From Bacteroidales bacterium (GTDB lineage Bacteria; Bacteroidota; Bacteroidia; Bacteroidales; JAOZQN01), in assembly GCA_029938985.1 (NCBI GenBank), contig JAOZTW010000145.1, forward strand, positions 1 through 9,744: a stretch of DNA of 9,744 nucleotides, given 5' to 3'. The position numbers were made by a program, and so were the translations under genes. Positions 1 through 7,567 of the stretch are shown here, piece after piece (position 1 is the first letter of the stretch; the number at the start of each line of letters is the position of its first letter). The notes under the pieces are model-generated. The model saw only the letters and a program-made list of their open reading frames with translations, was not told the DNA's origin and ran no database searches.

Positions 1-77
1 TCTACATAAAAAGTATTTTGTGTCTTACCAGGAAAATCAATCTCACTCCCTTTTACAAACACTTTTCCCAACTTGTC
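1..77 (-). pseudogene. Fragment resembling the C-terminal nuclease-like part of an AAA_14/DUF4143 ATPase
   Basis: In a frame shifted by one base from the preceding remnant, the minus strand reads 'DKLGKVFVKGSEIDF' followed by 'PGKTQNTFYV' and runs off the window edge. The pattern 'VFVKG.EIDF.....FYV' resembles the C-terminal PD-(D/E)XK-like part of AAA_14/DUF4143 proteins, where an E-V/I-D-F motif is followed by a strand carrying the catalytic E-x-K. It does not resemble what follows 'SWEE' in the PF09820 family. It therefore looks like the tail of a second, related ATPase joined to the first by deletion or recombination. Only about 25 codons are visible, so the family call is tentative, and a simple frameshift within one unusual gene remains possible. 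Confidence 0.45.
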
Positions 78-391
78 TCTTTAATATTTTTAAGCGAAAC
101 ATTTATTACCGGATATTTGTTTTGATGTTCATCACAAAAATCTTTGTTTTAAGATATTTCAAATTCAGAAAATAGTTTTGCACTTTCCTGTTTTTGAATA
201 TCAAAAAAATGTTCAATCATTGATAGATTCAATGTTTTTCCAAAACGTTTGGGACGTGGCATTAACATAATATCATTTGCATTATTATAAAAATCATAAA
301 TTTACTTTGTTTTATCAACAAAGTAATTATTATTTTTTACAATTAATTCAAAATCAGAACGTCTTATTTTCAGTGTTTTTTTATTTTTCAT
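62..391 (-). pseudogene. Degraded N-terminal part of an AAA-ATPase-like (PF09820-type) protein
   Basis: Reading from an ATG at 391, the frame gives the opening of the AAA-ATPase-like family that is usually coupled to a PD-(D/E)XK nuclease domain. Visible hallmarks are 'SDFELIVKNNNYFVDKT', then 'MLMPRPKRFGKTLNLSM' (the family's P-loop-like RPRRFGKT motif), then a 'KYPVINVSLKNI..TSWE' stretch. In-frame TAA stops at 302-304 and 149-151 interrupt it, and each sits where the family continues without a gap, so both look like point mutations in a once intact gene. The alignment ends near position 62-76, where a different frame takes over. Intact members run to roughly 500 residues, so most of the gene is missing. 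It starts 4 nt past the end of the SpoIIE-type gene. The family assignment is from remembered motifs. I am confident that it is broken. Confidence 0.75.
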
Positions 392-395
392 AATA

Positions 396-2624
396 TTAAA
401 TTTTAAAACCCACCACTGTAATATCGTCCATTTGTTTGTATTCTTTACCTTTCCATTTTTTATACTCTTTAACTAAAATTTCTTTTTGTTTTAAGAATGA
501 TTTTGCATGATTGTCAAAAAGAAGTTTTCTAAAAGGCTTTGCCATATATTTTCTTCCATATTTTCCTCCAAATTGATCTTGATATCCATCAGAGTACATA
601 TAAACATGAGTTGGTACGGACACGTCTATTGTATGGCCAGTAAAAAAACGTTCTTTTTCTTTTTGCAGTCCACCAATTGAAGTAAGGTCTCCATTTATTC
701 TATACATTTCTTCGTTCTGAACATAAATTATTGGATTTTTTGCTCCAGCAAATTTAAGAGTTTTGTTTTTTCTATCCACAACACACAGGCTAACATCCAT
801 TCCGTCGTTATTATCTGTTTCTTGTTGTTGCAAAGTATATCTTATTATTTTATGTAGCTCATAAAGAATATCTTCAGGCTCTTGTATATTTTGAACATTA
901 ACAATTTGATTAAGATAAGCATCTCCAAGCATGCTCATAAAAGCTCCTGGAACACCATGTCCTGTGCAATCAACTACCGAAAATATTATTTTTTTCTCTT
1001 CAATAGGTATATTTTTTTGAAACAATGTAGGTCGTTTGTTATCATCAACAACGTTTAACCAGAAAAAGTCGCCACTAACAGATTCTTTTGGACGATAAAA
1101 CACAAAATATTCGTTAAAATATGTTTCAAGAACTTTTTTTGTTGGTAACATTGCTTTTTGAATCCTACTTGCATATCTTATACTTGATGTTATTTTATTA
1201 GATTTTTTCTCTAATTCATCTTTACCTTTTAATATGGAGCGGGTTGCTTTTTCAAGAATTCTTGATTGTGTTTCAATTTCTTTTTTCTGTAGATTTATTT
1301 TATTATACTGTACTTGTAACAACAAATTTTGCTTTTTTTGTTTTCTACTCGAATAAAAAAAGTAAATTGTAAAAGCGAGAAATACTATTATCAACAATAT
1401 AGCTATATATACTAATTGTCTATTGCTTTTTAATTGTTGCGATTTTAAAGCATCTTCTTTTTCTAACAGTTCAATTTCTTTTTGTTTTTCTTCATTTTGT
1501 GAAAGAACTATTACACCAGCAAAACCTTCTTTTGTATTCTGATTGTAAAAAAGTTCTTTTTCATCATTATATAAATTTATATAATATAGAGCTTTTTTTG
1601 TATTTCCTTGCTTTTCGTATATTTTTGAAATATAAAGATAGGAAACTTGTTTTTGAATAGATAGACTAACTATTTCTGATATTTCTAATGCTTTTTGAAA
1701 ATTTAATAATGCCTTTTTATAATTATTTTCAAGAAAAAATACCTCCCCAATTTTGTTATAACATTCTGCTATTTTGTGATTTGCTTCTTTTTCCTCAAAA
1801 ATATTTAAAGCTTTTTCTAAACTTTCTTTTGCTTTTCCAAAATCCTCGTTAAAAAGATATACTTCTGCTTCTGCAAAAAATATTTTAGCAACACTAAATT
1901 GATTATCCAATTTCACGTATTTGTCAAAAGCTATCGAATAGTATTTCAATGCACTATCTGGTTCGTATTCGTTTTGAAACAACTTGGCAACTGTTAAATA
2001 CGTTTTTGCCTGAACCTCGGTATCTTGATTTTGAATAAAATCTAAATTTTCGTATAAGATAGTTAAAGCGGTGTCGGTCTTATAATTGTCGGAATATACT
2101 TCGGCTATTTTATTTTTGGTCAGCACTATACCTGTTGTATCTTGCATTTCAGAAAATATTAGGTATGCCTCTTGGTATTTTTGAATAGCGATTTTTGTTA
2201 CTCCAAGAGCCGAATATATATTTCCAAAATCAAGGCTCGAATATGCTATTTGTTCTTGTGTTCCCGAATTTTTATAAAACTCCTTTACATTAGTGTAAAA
2301 CCGCATAGCCATGTGTAACTTATTTTGTTCAAAATAAGTATTAGCTAATCTGGTTTGCCATTTTATTGAAATTAATGAGTCGTTTATCAATGAATCCGAA
2401 ATTAAAACTGCTTGCCCAATAAATTGAGATGCTTGCATTGGATTGGTTTCAAAGGATAATTGATATAGTTCTTCTAAAATTTCTAAATTATTTTCAGCTT
2501 CACTATCTTTTGATATGTTTTCAAAAAGAATCCTTTGAATACTATCAATTTTAGATTGTTGTGAGTAAATAATTGTACTACTTAGGCTAAGTATGATAAC
2601 AAAAAAAAATGTTTTTATGTTCAT
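396..2624 (-). CDS. TPR-repeat, membrane-anchored SpoIIE-family (PP2C-like) serine/threonine phosphatase
   Basis: This is a predicted 742-residue protein. I chose the ATG at 2624 over an in-frame ATG at 2645 because it gives a clean signal sequence (MNIK, a hydrophobic run, then 'YSQQ'). Residues about 80-355 are helical TPR-like repeats ('ALNIFEEK..HKIAECYNKIGEVF..NNYKKALLNFQKAL'). One transmembrane segment lies at about 403-424, followed by a coiled coil ending in 'SSIRYASRIQKAMLP', a typical lead-in to this phosphatase domain. The catalytic domain keeps the metal-binding acidic residues: 'RPKESVSGDFFW' (D519), 'VVDCTGHGVPGAFMSMLG' (D552), 'YSDGYQDQFGG' (D679) and the terminal 'MDDITVVGF' (D733, D734). 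The topology suggests periplasmic TPRs and a cytoplasmic phosphatase. Family members usually dephosphorylate anti-sigma-factor antagonists, but no such partner is in the window. It lies 170 bp after cheW on the same strand, which suggests but does not prove a functional link. Confidence 0.92.
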   Translation of the reverse strand: MNIKTFFFVIILSLSSTIIYSQQSKIDSIQRILFENISKDSEAENNLEILEELYQLSFETNPMQASQFIGQAVLISDSLINDSLISIKWQTRLANTYFEQNKLHMAMRFYTNVKEFYKNSGTQEQIAYSSLDFGNIYSALGVTKIAIQKYQEAYLIFSEMQDTTGIVLTKNKIAEVYSDNYKTDTALTILYENLDFIQNQDTEVQAKTYLTVAKLFQNEYEPDSALKYYSIAFDKYVKLDNQFSVAKIFFAEAEVYLFNEDFGKAKESLEKALNIFEEKEANHKIAECYNKIGEVFFLENNYKKALLNFQKALEISEIVSLSIQKQVSYLYISKIYEKQGNTKKALYYINLYNDEKELFYNQNTKEGFAGVIVLSQNEEKQKEIELLEKEDALKSQQLKSNRQLVYIAILLIIVFLAFTIYFFYSSRKQKKQNLLLQVQYNKINLQKKEIETQSRILEKATRSILKGKDELEKKSNKITSSIRYASRIQKAMLPTKKVLETYFNEYFVFYRPKESVSGDFFWLNVVDDNKRPTLFQKNIPIEEKKIIFSVVDCTGHGVPGAFMSMLGDAYLNQIVNVQNIQEPEDILYELHKIIRYTLQQQETDNNDGMDVSLCVVDRKNKTLKFAGAKNPIIYVQNEEMYRINGDLTSIGGLQKEKERFFTGHTIDVSVPTHVYMYSDGYQDQFGGKYGRKYMAKPFRKLLFDNHAKSFLKQKEILVKEYKKWKGKEYKQMDDITVVGFKI

Positions 2625-2768
2625 TTGAATATAGGTTAATTCCATTGAGTTATTAGAATGCTAAAATAAATATTATTTATTATATAACAAATAAATTGAA
2701 ACAATTTAAATAAATATTTTTTATTTTAATATGCCTAAAACAAGTTTAATCTTTTTATAAATAATTGT

Positions 2769-2796
2769 ATTTTAGGGTGTAAACCAATTCTTAATT
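2769..2796 (+). repeat. Left arm of inverted repeat flanking cheA-cheW
   Basis: This 28-nt stretch (core ggtgtaaaccaattcttaat at 2776-2795) is the reverse complement of 5540-5567 at 27 of 28 positions; only position 2775 (G) differs. It lies just downstream of the cheW stop. It runs into AT-rich near-tandem ttaattt units (2791-2808), so part of it could be simple sequence, but the ggtgtaaacc half is not low-complexity. Confidence 0.85.
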
Positions 2797-2815
2797 TTTA
2801 ATTTCTAATTGCCAT

Positions 2816-3340
2816 TTAGTTTTCTGTTATCTTCTCTTCTGTCTCTTCATTTTCCAATAATTCTTCATTGTCTGTAATCTCTCTAACGATTGTCAGTTCT
2901 TCTACCGAGAACACCTTATCAACATCAAGAATCATTATAAAATCATCTTCTCTTTTAATCATTCCGTAAATAAATTCAAGATTATATCTACTACCAAGTT
3001 CTGGAACATCTTTTATATCAATTTCTTTATATTCAAAAACATCCATCACCGAATCCACAATAGCTCCAATTTTTTGCTCTTTATGGTCTCGCACAAAATT
3101 TAACATTATTATTACAAATTTTGTATAATCTTCTACTTTGTTTAGACTAAATTTTTGTCTTGTATCAATAACTGGTAATATTTCTCCTCTAAAATTAATT
3201 ACACCTTTAATATAGTCTGGCGTTTTTGGAACTTTTGTAATTTTTTGCATTTGCAGAACTTCCAACACTTTTTTTACATTTATCGCAAATATTTCGTCGT
3301 CTAATTGAAACGACAAATAGGATTTTTTTTCTGTTAGCAT
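2816..3340 (-). CDS. cheW: Chemotaxis-type coupling protein CheW
   Basis: This is a 174-residue single CheW domain, close to the usual family length. It opens with 'SYLSFQLDDEIFAINVKKV' and carries the family signature 'PDYIKGVINFRGEILPVID' at residues 41-59, followed by 'TRQKF' with the conserved arginine at R61. A later 'IGAIVDSVMDVFEY' matches the second half of the fold. The last 25 or so residues form a strongly acidic tail that the core family lacks. CheW links CheA to receptor signalling domains in cytoplasmic arrays. The ATG lies 12 nt after the cheA stop, so the two are almost certainly co-transcribed. No receptor gene is present, so whatever it couples CheA to must be encoded elsewhere or be of an unusual type. 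Confidence 0.95.
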   Translation of the reverse strand: MLTEKKSYLSFQLDDEIFAINVKKVLEVLQMQKITKVPKTPDYIKGVINFRGEILPVIDTRQKFSLNKVEDYTKFVIIMLNFVRDHKEQKIGAIVDSVMDVFEYKEIDIKDVPELGSRYNLEFIYGMIKREDDFIMILDVDKVFSVEELTIVREITDNEELLENEETEEKITEN

Positions 3341-3352
3341 AATTTTAATTTT

Positions 3353-5509
3353 TTAAATGTTTTCTTTGTTTATTGAAGTAAATTGTTTAATCAGTTTGTA
3401 GGTGTCTAAAATTAACGCCACTGTACCATCTCCGAGAATACTCGCTCCAGAGAAAAAATCTTGATTTTTAAATATTTCACCAAGAGGTTTTATTACAGCC
3501 TGATGTTCTCCTATTATTTTGTCAAACACCAATGCAACGGTACTATCATTATGTTTCACAAATACAATTCTCTCACTTTTAAGAGGTTTTGAAGTAAAAT
3601 CAAATTTACTACGAAGGTAAATAAATGGAACAAGTTCTCCATTTGATATTAATCTTTCGTTATGATAATTCATCAAAACATCATGATTATGTTTTCCAGA
3701 TGACTCAATATTAGAAATTGGAATTAAATATTTAGTATTATCAATACTTACTAACATAGTATCTATAATAGAGAGAGTTAATGGTAGTTTTATAGTGATA
3801 CTTGTGCCTAAATTTAATTCCGAGTCTATTTCAATATCGCCACGTAGTTTTAAAATAGATTGTTTAATAGCATCCATACCCACTCCACGACCAGAAACTC
3901 CTGTAATGGTTTGAGCAGTTGACAAACCAGGTATAAATAAGAGATTAAATATTTCTTTTTCAGAAAGTTTGTCTTCTATACGTATAAAATTCTTTTCAAT
4001 TGCCATACTTTTTATTAAATCTGTATCAATTCCACGTCCATCGTCTCGTATCTGTATTATCACATTTGAACCAGAATAAAAAGCTATAAATCTGATTATT
4101 CCTTTTCTTGATTTATTAAGTTCTAATCTTTCTGTTGGTGTTTCAATTCCATGATCTATTGCGTTTCGTATCAAGTGCATTAGAGGAAGAGATAGATTAT
4201 CTACAATGTTTTTATCAAGCTCAGTATCAGAACCTTCTACAACAAAATTCACTTCTTTCCCGAGTTCAACAGATAAATCTCTTACGAGTCTTTCGAAGCG
4301 AAGCATTATGTATTTTATAGATATTAATCTTGTTGATAGGGCGTTTTCTTTTAGACTTTGAGAAATTTTGTTAAATTTTTCTGCAATTTTTTGAATTCTA
4401 TCATTTTTTAATTCCTGAGAATATAGATTTAATTGAGCATTTGTAATTATCAGTTCACTAACAAGATACATAAGTTCGTCAAGTCGTTCTGCTGACACCT
4501 TAATACTTTGTGTTTTTTGTTTGGCTATTTCTGTTTGTTGATAAACTGTACTCTTAATTTCTTTTTTGTTTTGTTCTACTTGCTCTGTTGCTTGTCCAAC
4601 AGATTTTATTTTTTGTTCTTCAATTAGCTTAATTTCTGATATATTTGTTGTGAATTTTGTTAATTTTTCAAAATTATAAACTTCATAAATATTGAAATTT
4701 GTATCCAAAAGATCAATAAATTCATCTTTAATCAATAAGTTAGTTTCAGACAATTTGTATATTTCTGTTTCATCTTCCAGAAACATAAAAATATCTTTTA
4801 TGTCGTCTTCTAACTTGGAGGTTACAATAAAAAACTCCCAAAATAAATAAAATTTATCATTTTTAACATCCTCACTATAAGAGTGGTCAATTATTTTTGT
4901 ATATTCTTCAAAATTAGAAACTTCTGATAATATAGAATTAATATTCAAACCTCTTTCATTTATATCTGCAAGAGGTCTAAAAATTATATAATAAGTTGTT
5001 TTTTCTGTATTACTATCTTCCAAGCCATCAAAAAGTGAAATAATATCTTCTTGGTCTTCATTATTCTCATCAAAAAAAGATATAACATCATCATCGTATT
5101 CTAATTTTTCTATTTTAGGAACTTGTTTGTTATCCGTTCTATAAATAATTTTAGTTATAGAGTCGAGAAAATTATTATAATCAGCCTCGTCAATATTTTT
5201 ATCATCAGAGGTTACAAGTTTTCGTATATAGTCAATCGAATTAAACGAAATAGTTAATAATTCAAGATTAATTTTTGCTTTCTTGTCTCTTACATTTGCA
5301 TAAATACTTTCTAATTTGTGAGTTAGAGTTACTGTTTTATCTAAACCATACATTCCTGCAGCACCTTTTATTGTGTGCATAACTCTAAAAATTTCTTCAA
5401 TAAGAGCAATATTGCTTGTATCTTTTTCTAAATTTAATAAATCTTTCTCTAATTTATCAAGAAGTTCAATAACCTCTTCAATGAATTTTTGTTTTAATTG
5501 TTCCAACAT
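3353..5509 (-). CDS. cheA: Chemotaxis-type histidine kinase CheA, all five regions present
   Basis: This 718-residue protein has the full CheA order. P1 (about 1-120) carries the phosphotransfer histidine H45 in 'HTIKGAAG'. Residues about 170-255 ('YYIIFRPLADINERGLNI..' to '..DIFMFLEDE') sit where P2 would be. P3 dimerisation (about 335-400) includes 'IKVSAERLDELMYLVSELI'. The P4 ATPase (about 400-577) has an intact N box 'HLIRNAIDHG' (H445, N449), G1 'DDGRGID' (489-495) and G2 'GVSGRGVGMD' (537-546). P5 (about 580-715) is a CheW-like domain. Nothing catalytic is missing, so it should autophosphorylate and pass phosphate to a receiver. The best local candidate is the CheY-like half of the regulator just upstream (5728-6501), 218 bp away across a palindrome. 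The cheW gene follows after 12 nt. Confidence 0.95.
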   Translation of the reverse strand: MLEQLKQKFIEEVIELLDKLEKDLLNLEKDTSNIALIEEIFRVMHTIKGAAGMYGLDKTVTLTHKLESIYANVRDKKAKINLELLTISFNSIDYIRKLVTSDDKNIDEADYNNFLDSITKIIYRTDNKQVPKIEKLEYDDDVISFFDENNEDQEDIISLFDGLEDSNTEKTTYYIIFRPLADINERGLNINSILSEVSNFEEYTKIIDHSYSEDVKNDKFYLFWEFFIVTSKLEDDIKDIFMFLEDETEIYKLSETNLLIKDEFIDLLDTNFNIYEVYNFEKLTKFTTNISEIKLIEEQKIKSVGQATEQVEQNKKEIKSTVYQQTEIAKQKTQSIKVSAERLDELMYLVSELIITNAQLNLYSQELKNDRIQKIAEKFNKISQSLKENALSTRLISIKYIMLRFERLVRDLSVELGKEVNFVVEGSDTELDKNIVDNLSLPLMHLIRNAIDHGIETPTERLELNKSRKGIIRFIAFYSGSNVIIQIRDDGRGIDTDLIKSMAIEKNFIRIEDKLSEKEIFNLLFIPGLSTAQTITGVSGRGVGMDAIKQSILKLRGDIEIDSELNLGTSITIKLPLTLSIIDTMLVSIDNTKYLIPISNIESSGKHNHDVLMNYHNERLISNGELVPFIYLRSKFDFTSKPLKSERIVFVKHNDSTVALVFDKIIGEHQAVIKPLGEIFKNQDFFSGASILGDGTVALILDTYKLIKQFTSINKENI

Positions 5510-5539
5510 ATCATTAAGTATTTAGAGTTATAAATTTGG

Positions 5540-5567
5540 AATTAAGAATTGGTTTACACCTTAAAAT
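5540..5567 (-). repeat. Right arm of inverted repeat flanking cheA-cheW
   Basis: This is the reverse-complement partner of 2769-2796, with a 21-nt perfect core at 5540-5560. It lies 30 nt upstream of the cheA start, within what should be the cheA leader or promoter region. Together the arms bracket exactly the cheA-cheW pair and nothing else. Confidence 0.85.
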
Positions 5568-5621
5568 TTTCTTATTTACTAAAATGTTGTGAAAAACTTT
5601 TCAGCGACATTAAAAACATAC

Positions 5622-5689
5622 AATTTGCTGTACAATTTGCCGTAGAGACAAGGCATGCCTTGTGTCTACGGCAAATTGTACAGCAAATT
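5622..5689. repeat. 68-bp near-perfect spacerless palindrome
   Basis: The two 34-nt arms meet at GGCA|TGCC (5655/5656) and pair at 33 of 34 positions; the only mismatch is G5647 against G5664. The centre reads GTAGAGACAAGGCA then TGCCTTGTGTCTAC. Each arm's outer part holds a 12-nt tandem duplication (acaatttgctgt then acaatttgccgt at 5620-5643, mirrored on the other side). It lies between the regulator stop (5728) and the cheA start (5509). It resembles small non-autonomous palindromic repeats scattered through bacterial genomes. Transcribed from the minus strand it would form a very stable hairpin, followed about 5 nt later by TTTTT, so it may also attenuate or terminate transcription into cheA. 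Confidence 0.9.
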
Positions 5690-5727
5690 ATATATTTTCC
5701 ATTAAAGAGATGTTCAATAAAAATAAC

Positions 5728-6501
5728 CTATTTTCCAATTATTTTTGAAATAATTTTTAAGAATTTATATATAACAAATGGTTTTTGTATCCAACCTGTT
5801 ATACCGAGTTGTTTTGCTCTTTGTTTTTTTTCCTGATTTACTTCGGTTGTAAGCATCAAAATAGGCATTTTTTTGTATTGATCAATTTGCTTAACTGCTT
5901 CTATTAGCTCAAATCCGTTCATCCTTGGCATGTGTAAGTCGGTAATTAGAATATCAATATGTTGTCCATTGAATTGTCTTATAGCTTCTTTGCCGTCAAG
6001 TACCTTAAGTGTAATATATCCAGCTTCGTTTAGAGTATGTGATATCAGGTCTAGTGTGTTTCTGAAATCGTCGGCAATTAATATTATTTTTTTAACAGCA
6101 TTATCTTTTTTTTCCAGTTCTGCTGATAAATATATTTTTTTTGTTGGATTTTCTATTATTTCAGAAAACAAACTAATATTATTACTCAATTTAAGCAAGT
6201 ATCCTCTTGCTCCTACTTTAATTAGTTCGGTAATATAATTTTGTTTTTCATATAAAGAAAGTCCTATGATTACTAAATTTTTATGAATTTTTAAGGCTTC
6301 TTTTGTCGCTTCAATTCCATTCATATCTGGCATTTCTATATCCATAAAAACAATATCTGGTTTTTCTTTTTTCATTTTTTCAAGAAACTCTGTTCCAGTT
6401 GATGCCTCAGCAATTATTTTTATGTTACCAAGTTTTTGCAATAAATTTCTGATTGCTGTTCTATAAACCTCCTTGTCATCTACAAGTATTATTTTTTTCA
6501 T
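5728..6501 (-). CDS. Tandem-receiver response regulator: NarL-type REC fused to CheY-type REC
   Basis: This 257-residue protein consists of two complete receiver domains and no output domain. REC1 (about 1-118) has D8/D9, phospho-acceptor D54 ('VFMDIEMPDMNG'), S82 and K104. Its 'GARGYLLK' (97-104) is typical of NarL/FixJ regulators. The linker 'KKIYLSAEL' (121-129) resembles the one that leads into the LuxR-type helix-turn-helix of that family, but here a second receiver follows. REC2 (about 137-257) has D144/D145, D188 ('LITDLHMPRMNG'), T218/T219 and K240. Its 'LGITGWIQKPF' (232-242) matches the 'GATGWIxKPF' ending seen in many CheY proteins of chemotaxis clusters. It begins 10 nt after the upstream kinase gene and precedes cheA. 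I infer that REC1 takes phosphate from the kinase and REC2 from CheA. All residues needed for phosphorylation are present in both. Confidence 0.9.
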   Translation of the reverse strand: MKKIILVDDKEVYRTAIRNLLQKLGNIKIIAEASTGTEFLEKMKKEKPDIVFMDIEMPDMNGIEATKEALKIHKNLVIIGLSLYEKQNYITELIKVGARGYLLKLSNNISLFSEIIENPTKKIYLSAELEKKDNAVKKIILIADDFRNTLDLISHTLNEAGYITLKVLDGKEAIRQFNGQHIDILITDLHMPRMNGFELIEAVKQIDQYKKMPILMLTTEVNQEKKQRAKQLGITGWIQKPFVIYKFLKIISKIIGK

Positions 6502-6511
6502 AAGATGTAAT

Positions 6512-7567
6512 TTATAATTTTAATTCTATAATTGCAGACATTCCATTGTTTAATATACTTTTTATAACACACTTGCCATCTATTGATTTAACTCTTGACA
6601 AAATATTTTCAAGTCCCAAGTTATCAGGATTATTCAGTTTATTTATATCAAAACCTATTCCATTATCATTATATTGAAGTAATATTTTGGAATCATTTTT
6701 TTCTAATAAAATAGTAATTTTAGACGCATTTGCATATTTTAAAGTATTGTTTATTAATTCATTAATAACTCTAAAAAGTATTATTTCTGTATTTTGATCA
6801 AGCCTATTATTAAAATTTTCAAAATCGAAAGATATATTAATTTTATTTAATTTAACAATTTTTTCGAAATAAATTTTTAGAGCCTCATTTAAACCATAAC
6901 GAGAAAGTATATTTGGGTGTATTTTATTTGCAATTTCTTTAGCTGTTTTAACCGCTTCAACAATCATAGAGTTAATATGTGTTGTATTTTGAAAAAACTC
7001 TTCTTTTGTTAAATTTCCTGTTTCGAACATATCAAGATATATTTTAATACTTGATAATAAGACTCCTAACCCATCATGTATGTCTTGTGCGAATCGGGTG
7101 CGTTCAATCTCTTCTGTTTTATAAATTGTTGCTATTATCTTCTTTTCTAAATCTTTTCTTTTTTGAAGTTCAATTTTTAGTTGCTTTTTGGACATGTCCA
7201 AATCTATATGATTTTTTATTCTTGCAAAAAGTTCTTTTTTATTAAAAGGTTTTGTAATATAATCTACTGCACCAACTTCAAATCCTTGCTTGATACTTTC
7301 GGGATCGGTTCTCGCTGTTAAAAAAATGATTGGAATATCCGAATATTTTTTATTTTTTTTCAAACTTTTGCATAATTCAAATCCATCTGGCGATGGCATC
7401 ATTATATCTAAAAGGATTAAATTTGGCTTGTTATTGTCAATAATACAAAGTGCTTCTTTGTAACTTTGTGCTTTAAAAATTACATATTGTTTTTCCAAAT
7501 TTTTTTCAAGAAGTAACAAGTTTAATTTTATATCATCTATTATTAATATTTTTGCTTTTGTTTCGAT
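6512..7567 (-). CDS. Soluble hybrid histidine kinase, REC-HisKA_3-HATPase, with no canonical start for a full receiver
   Basis: Read from codon 7565-7567 this gives 351 residues. The receiver (about 5-120) has 'KILIIDD' (D11/D12), D54 ('LILLDIMMP'), T84 and K106 ('YITKPF'). A short coiled coil leads to a NarX/DesK-type phosphotransfer helix 'RTRFAQDIHDGLG' (H164) and a HATPase domain with 'NELINNTLKYA', 'NDNGIGFD' and 'LGLENI'. There is no transmembrane segment, so it is cytoplasmic. The first usable start by standard rules is a TTG at 7517-7519, which would remove the 'DD' strand and cripple the receiver. The frame stays open upstream to a TAA at 7616-7618 but holds no ATG, GTG or TTG there. 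The codon at 7565-7567 is ATC, where ATG would give 'METKAKILIIDD'. HisKA_3 kinases usually pair with NarL-type regulators, which fits the next gene, 10 nt on. Confidence 0.85.
   Translation of the reverse strand: METKAKILIIDDIKLNLLLLEKNLEKQYVIFKAQSYKEALCIIDNNKPNLILLDIMMPSPDGFELCKSLKKNKKYSDIPIIFLTARTDPESIKQGFEVGAVDYITKPFNKKELFARIKNHIDLDMSKKQLKIELQKRKDLEKKIIATIYKTEEIERTRFAQDIHDGLGVLLSSIKIYLDMFETGNLTKEEFFQNTTHINSMIVEAVKTAKEIANKIHPNILSRYGLNEALKIYFEKIVKLNKINISFDFENFNNRLDQNTEIILFRVINELINNTLKYANASKITILLEKNDSKILLQYNDNGIGFDINKLNNPDNLGLENILSRVKSIDGKCVIKSILNNGMSAIIELKL

Noticed and set aside
2625..2645. Upstream ATG at 2645 as start of the SpoIIE-type protein
   Set aside because: It would add seven residues (MELTYIQ) in front of an otherwise typical signal sequence that begins at the ATG at 2624.
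2688..2695. TTTATTTG on the minus strand as a -7 box for the SpoIIE-type gene
   Set aside because: It has one mismatch at the important second position and no TTG at a suitable distance upstream; in DNA this AT-rich it is not convincing.
5549..5836. 95-codon open frame on the plus strand across the palindrome and the regulator's 3' end
   Set aside because: It is antisense to the conserved regulator and reads through the palindromic repeat; its translation shows no recognisable domain.
5930..6238. 102-codon open frame on the plus strand
   Set aside because: It lies wholly antisense within the well-supported tandem-receiver gene and is explained by codon usage there.
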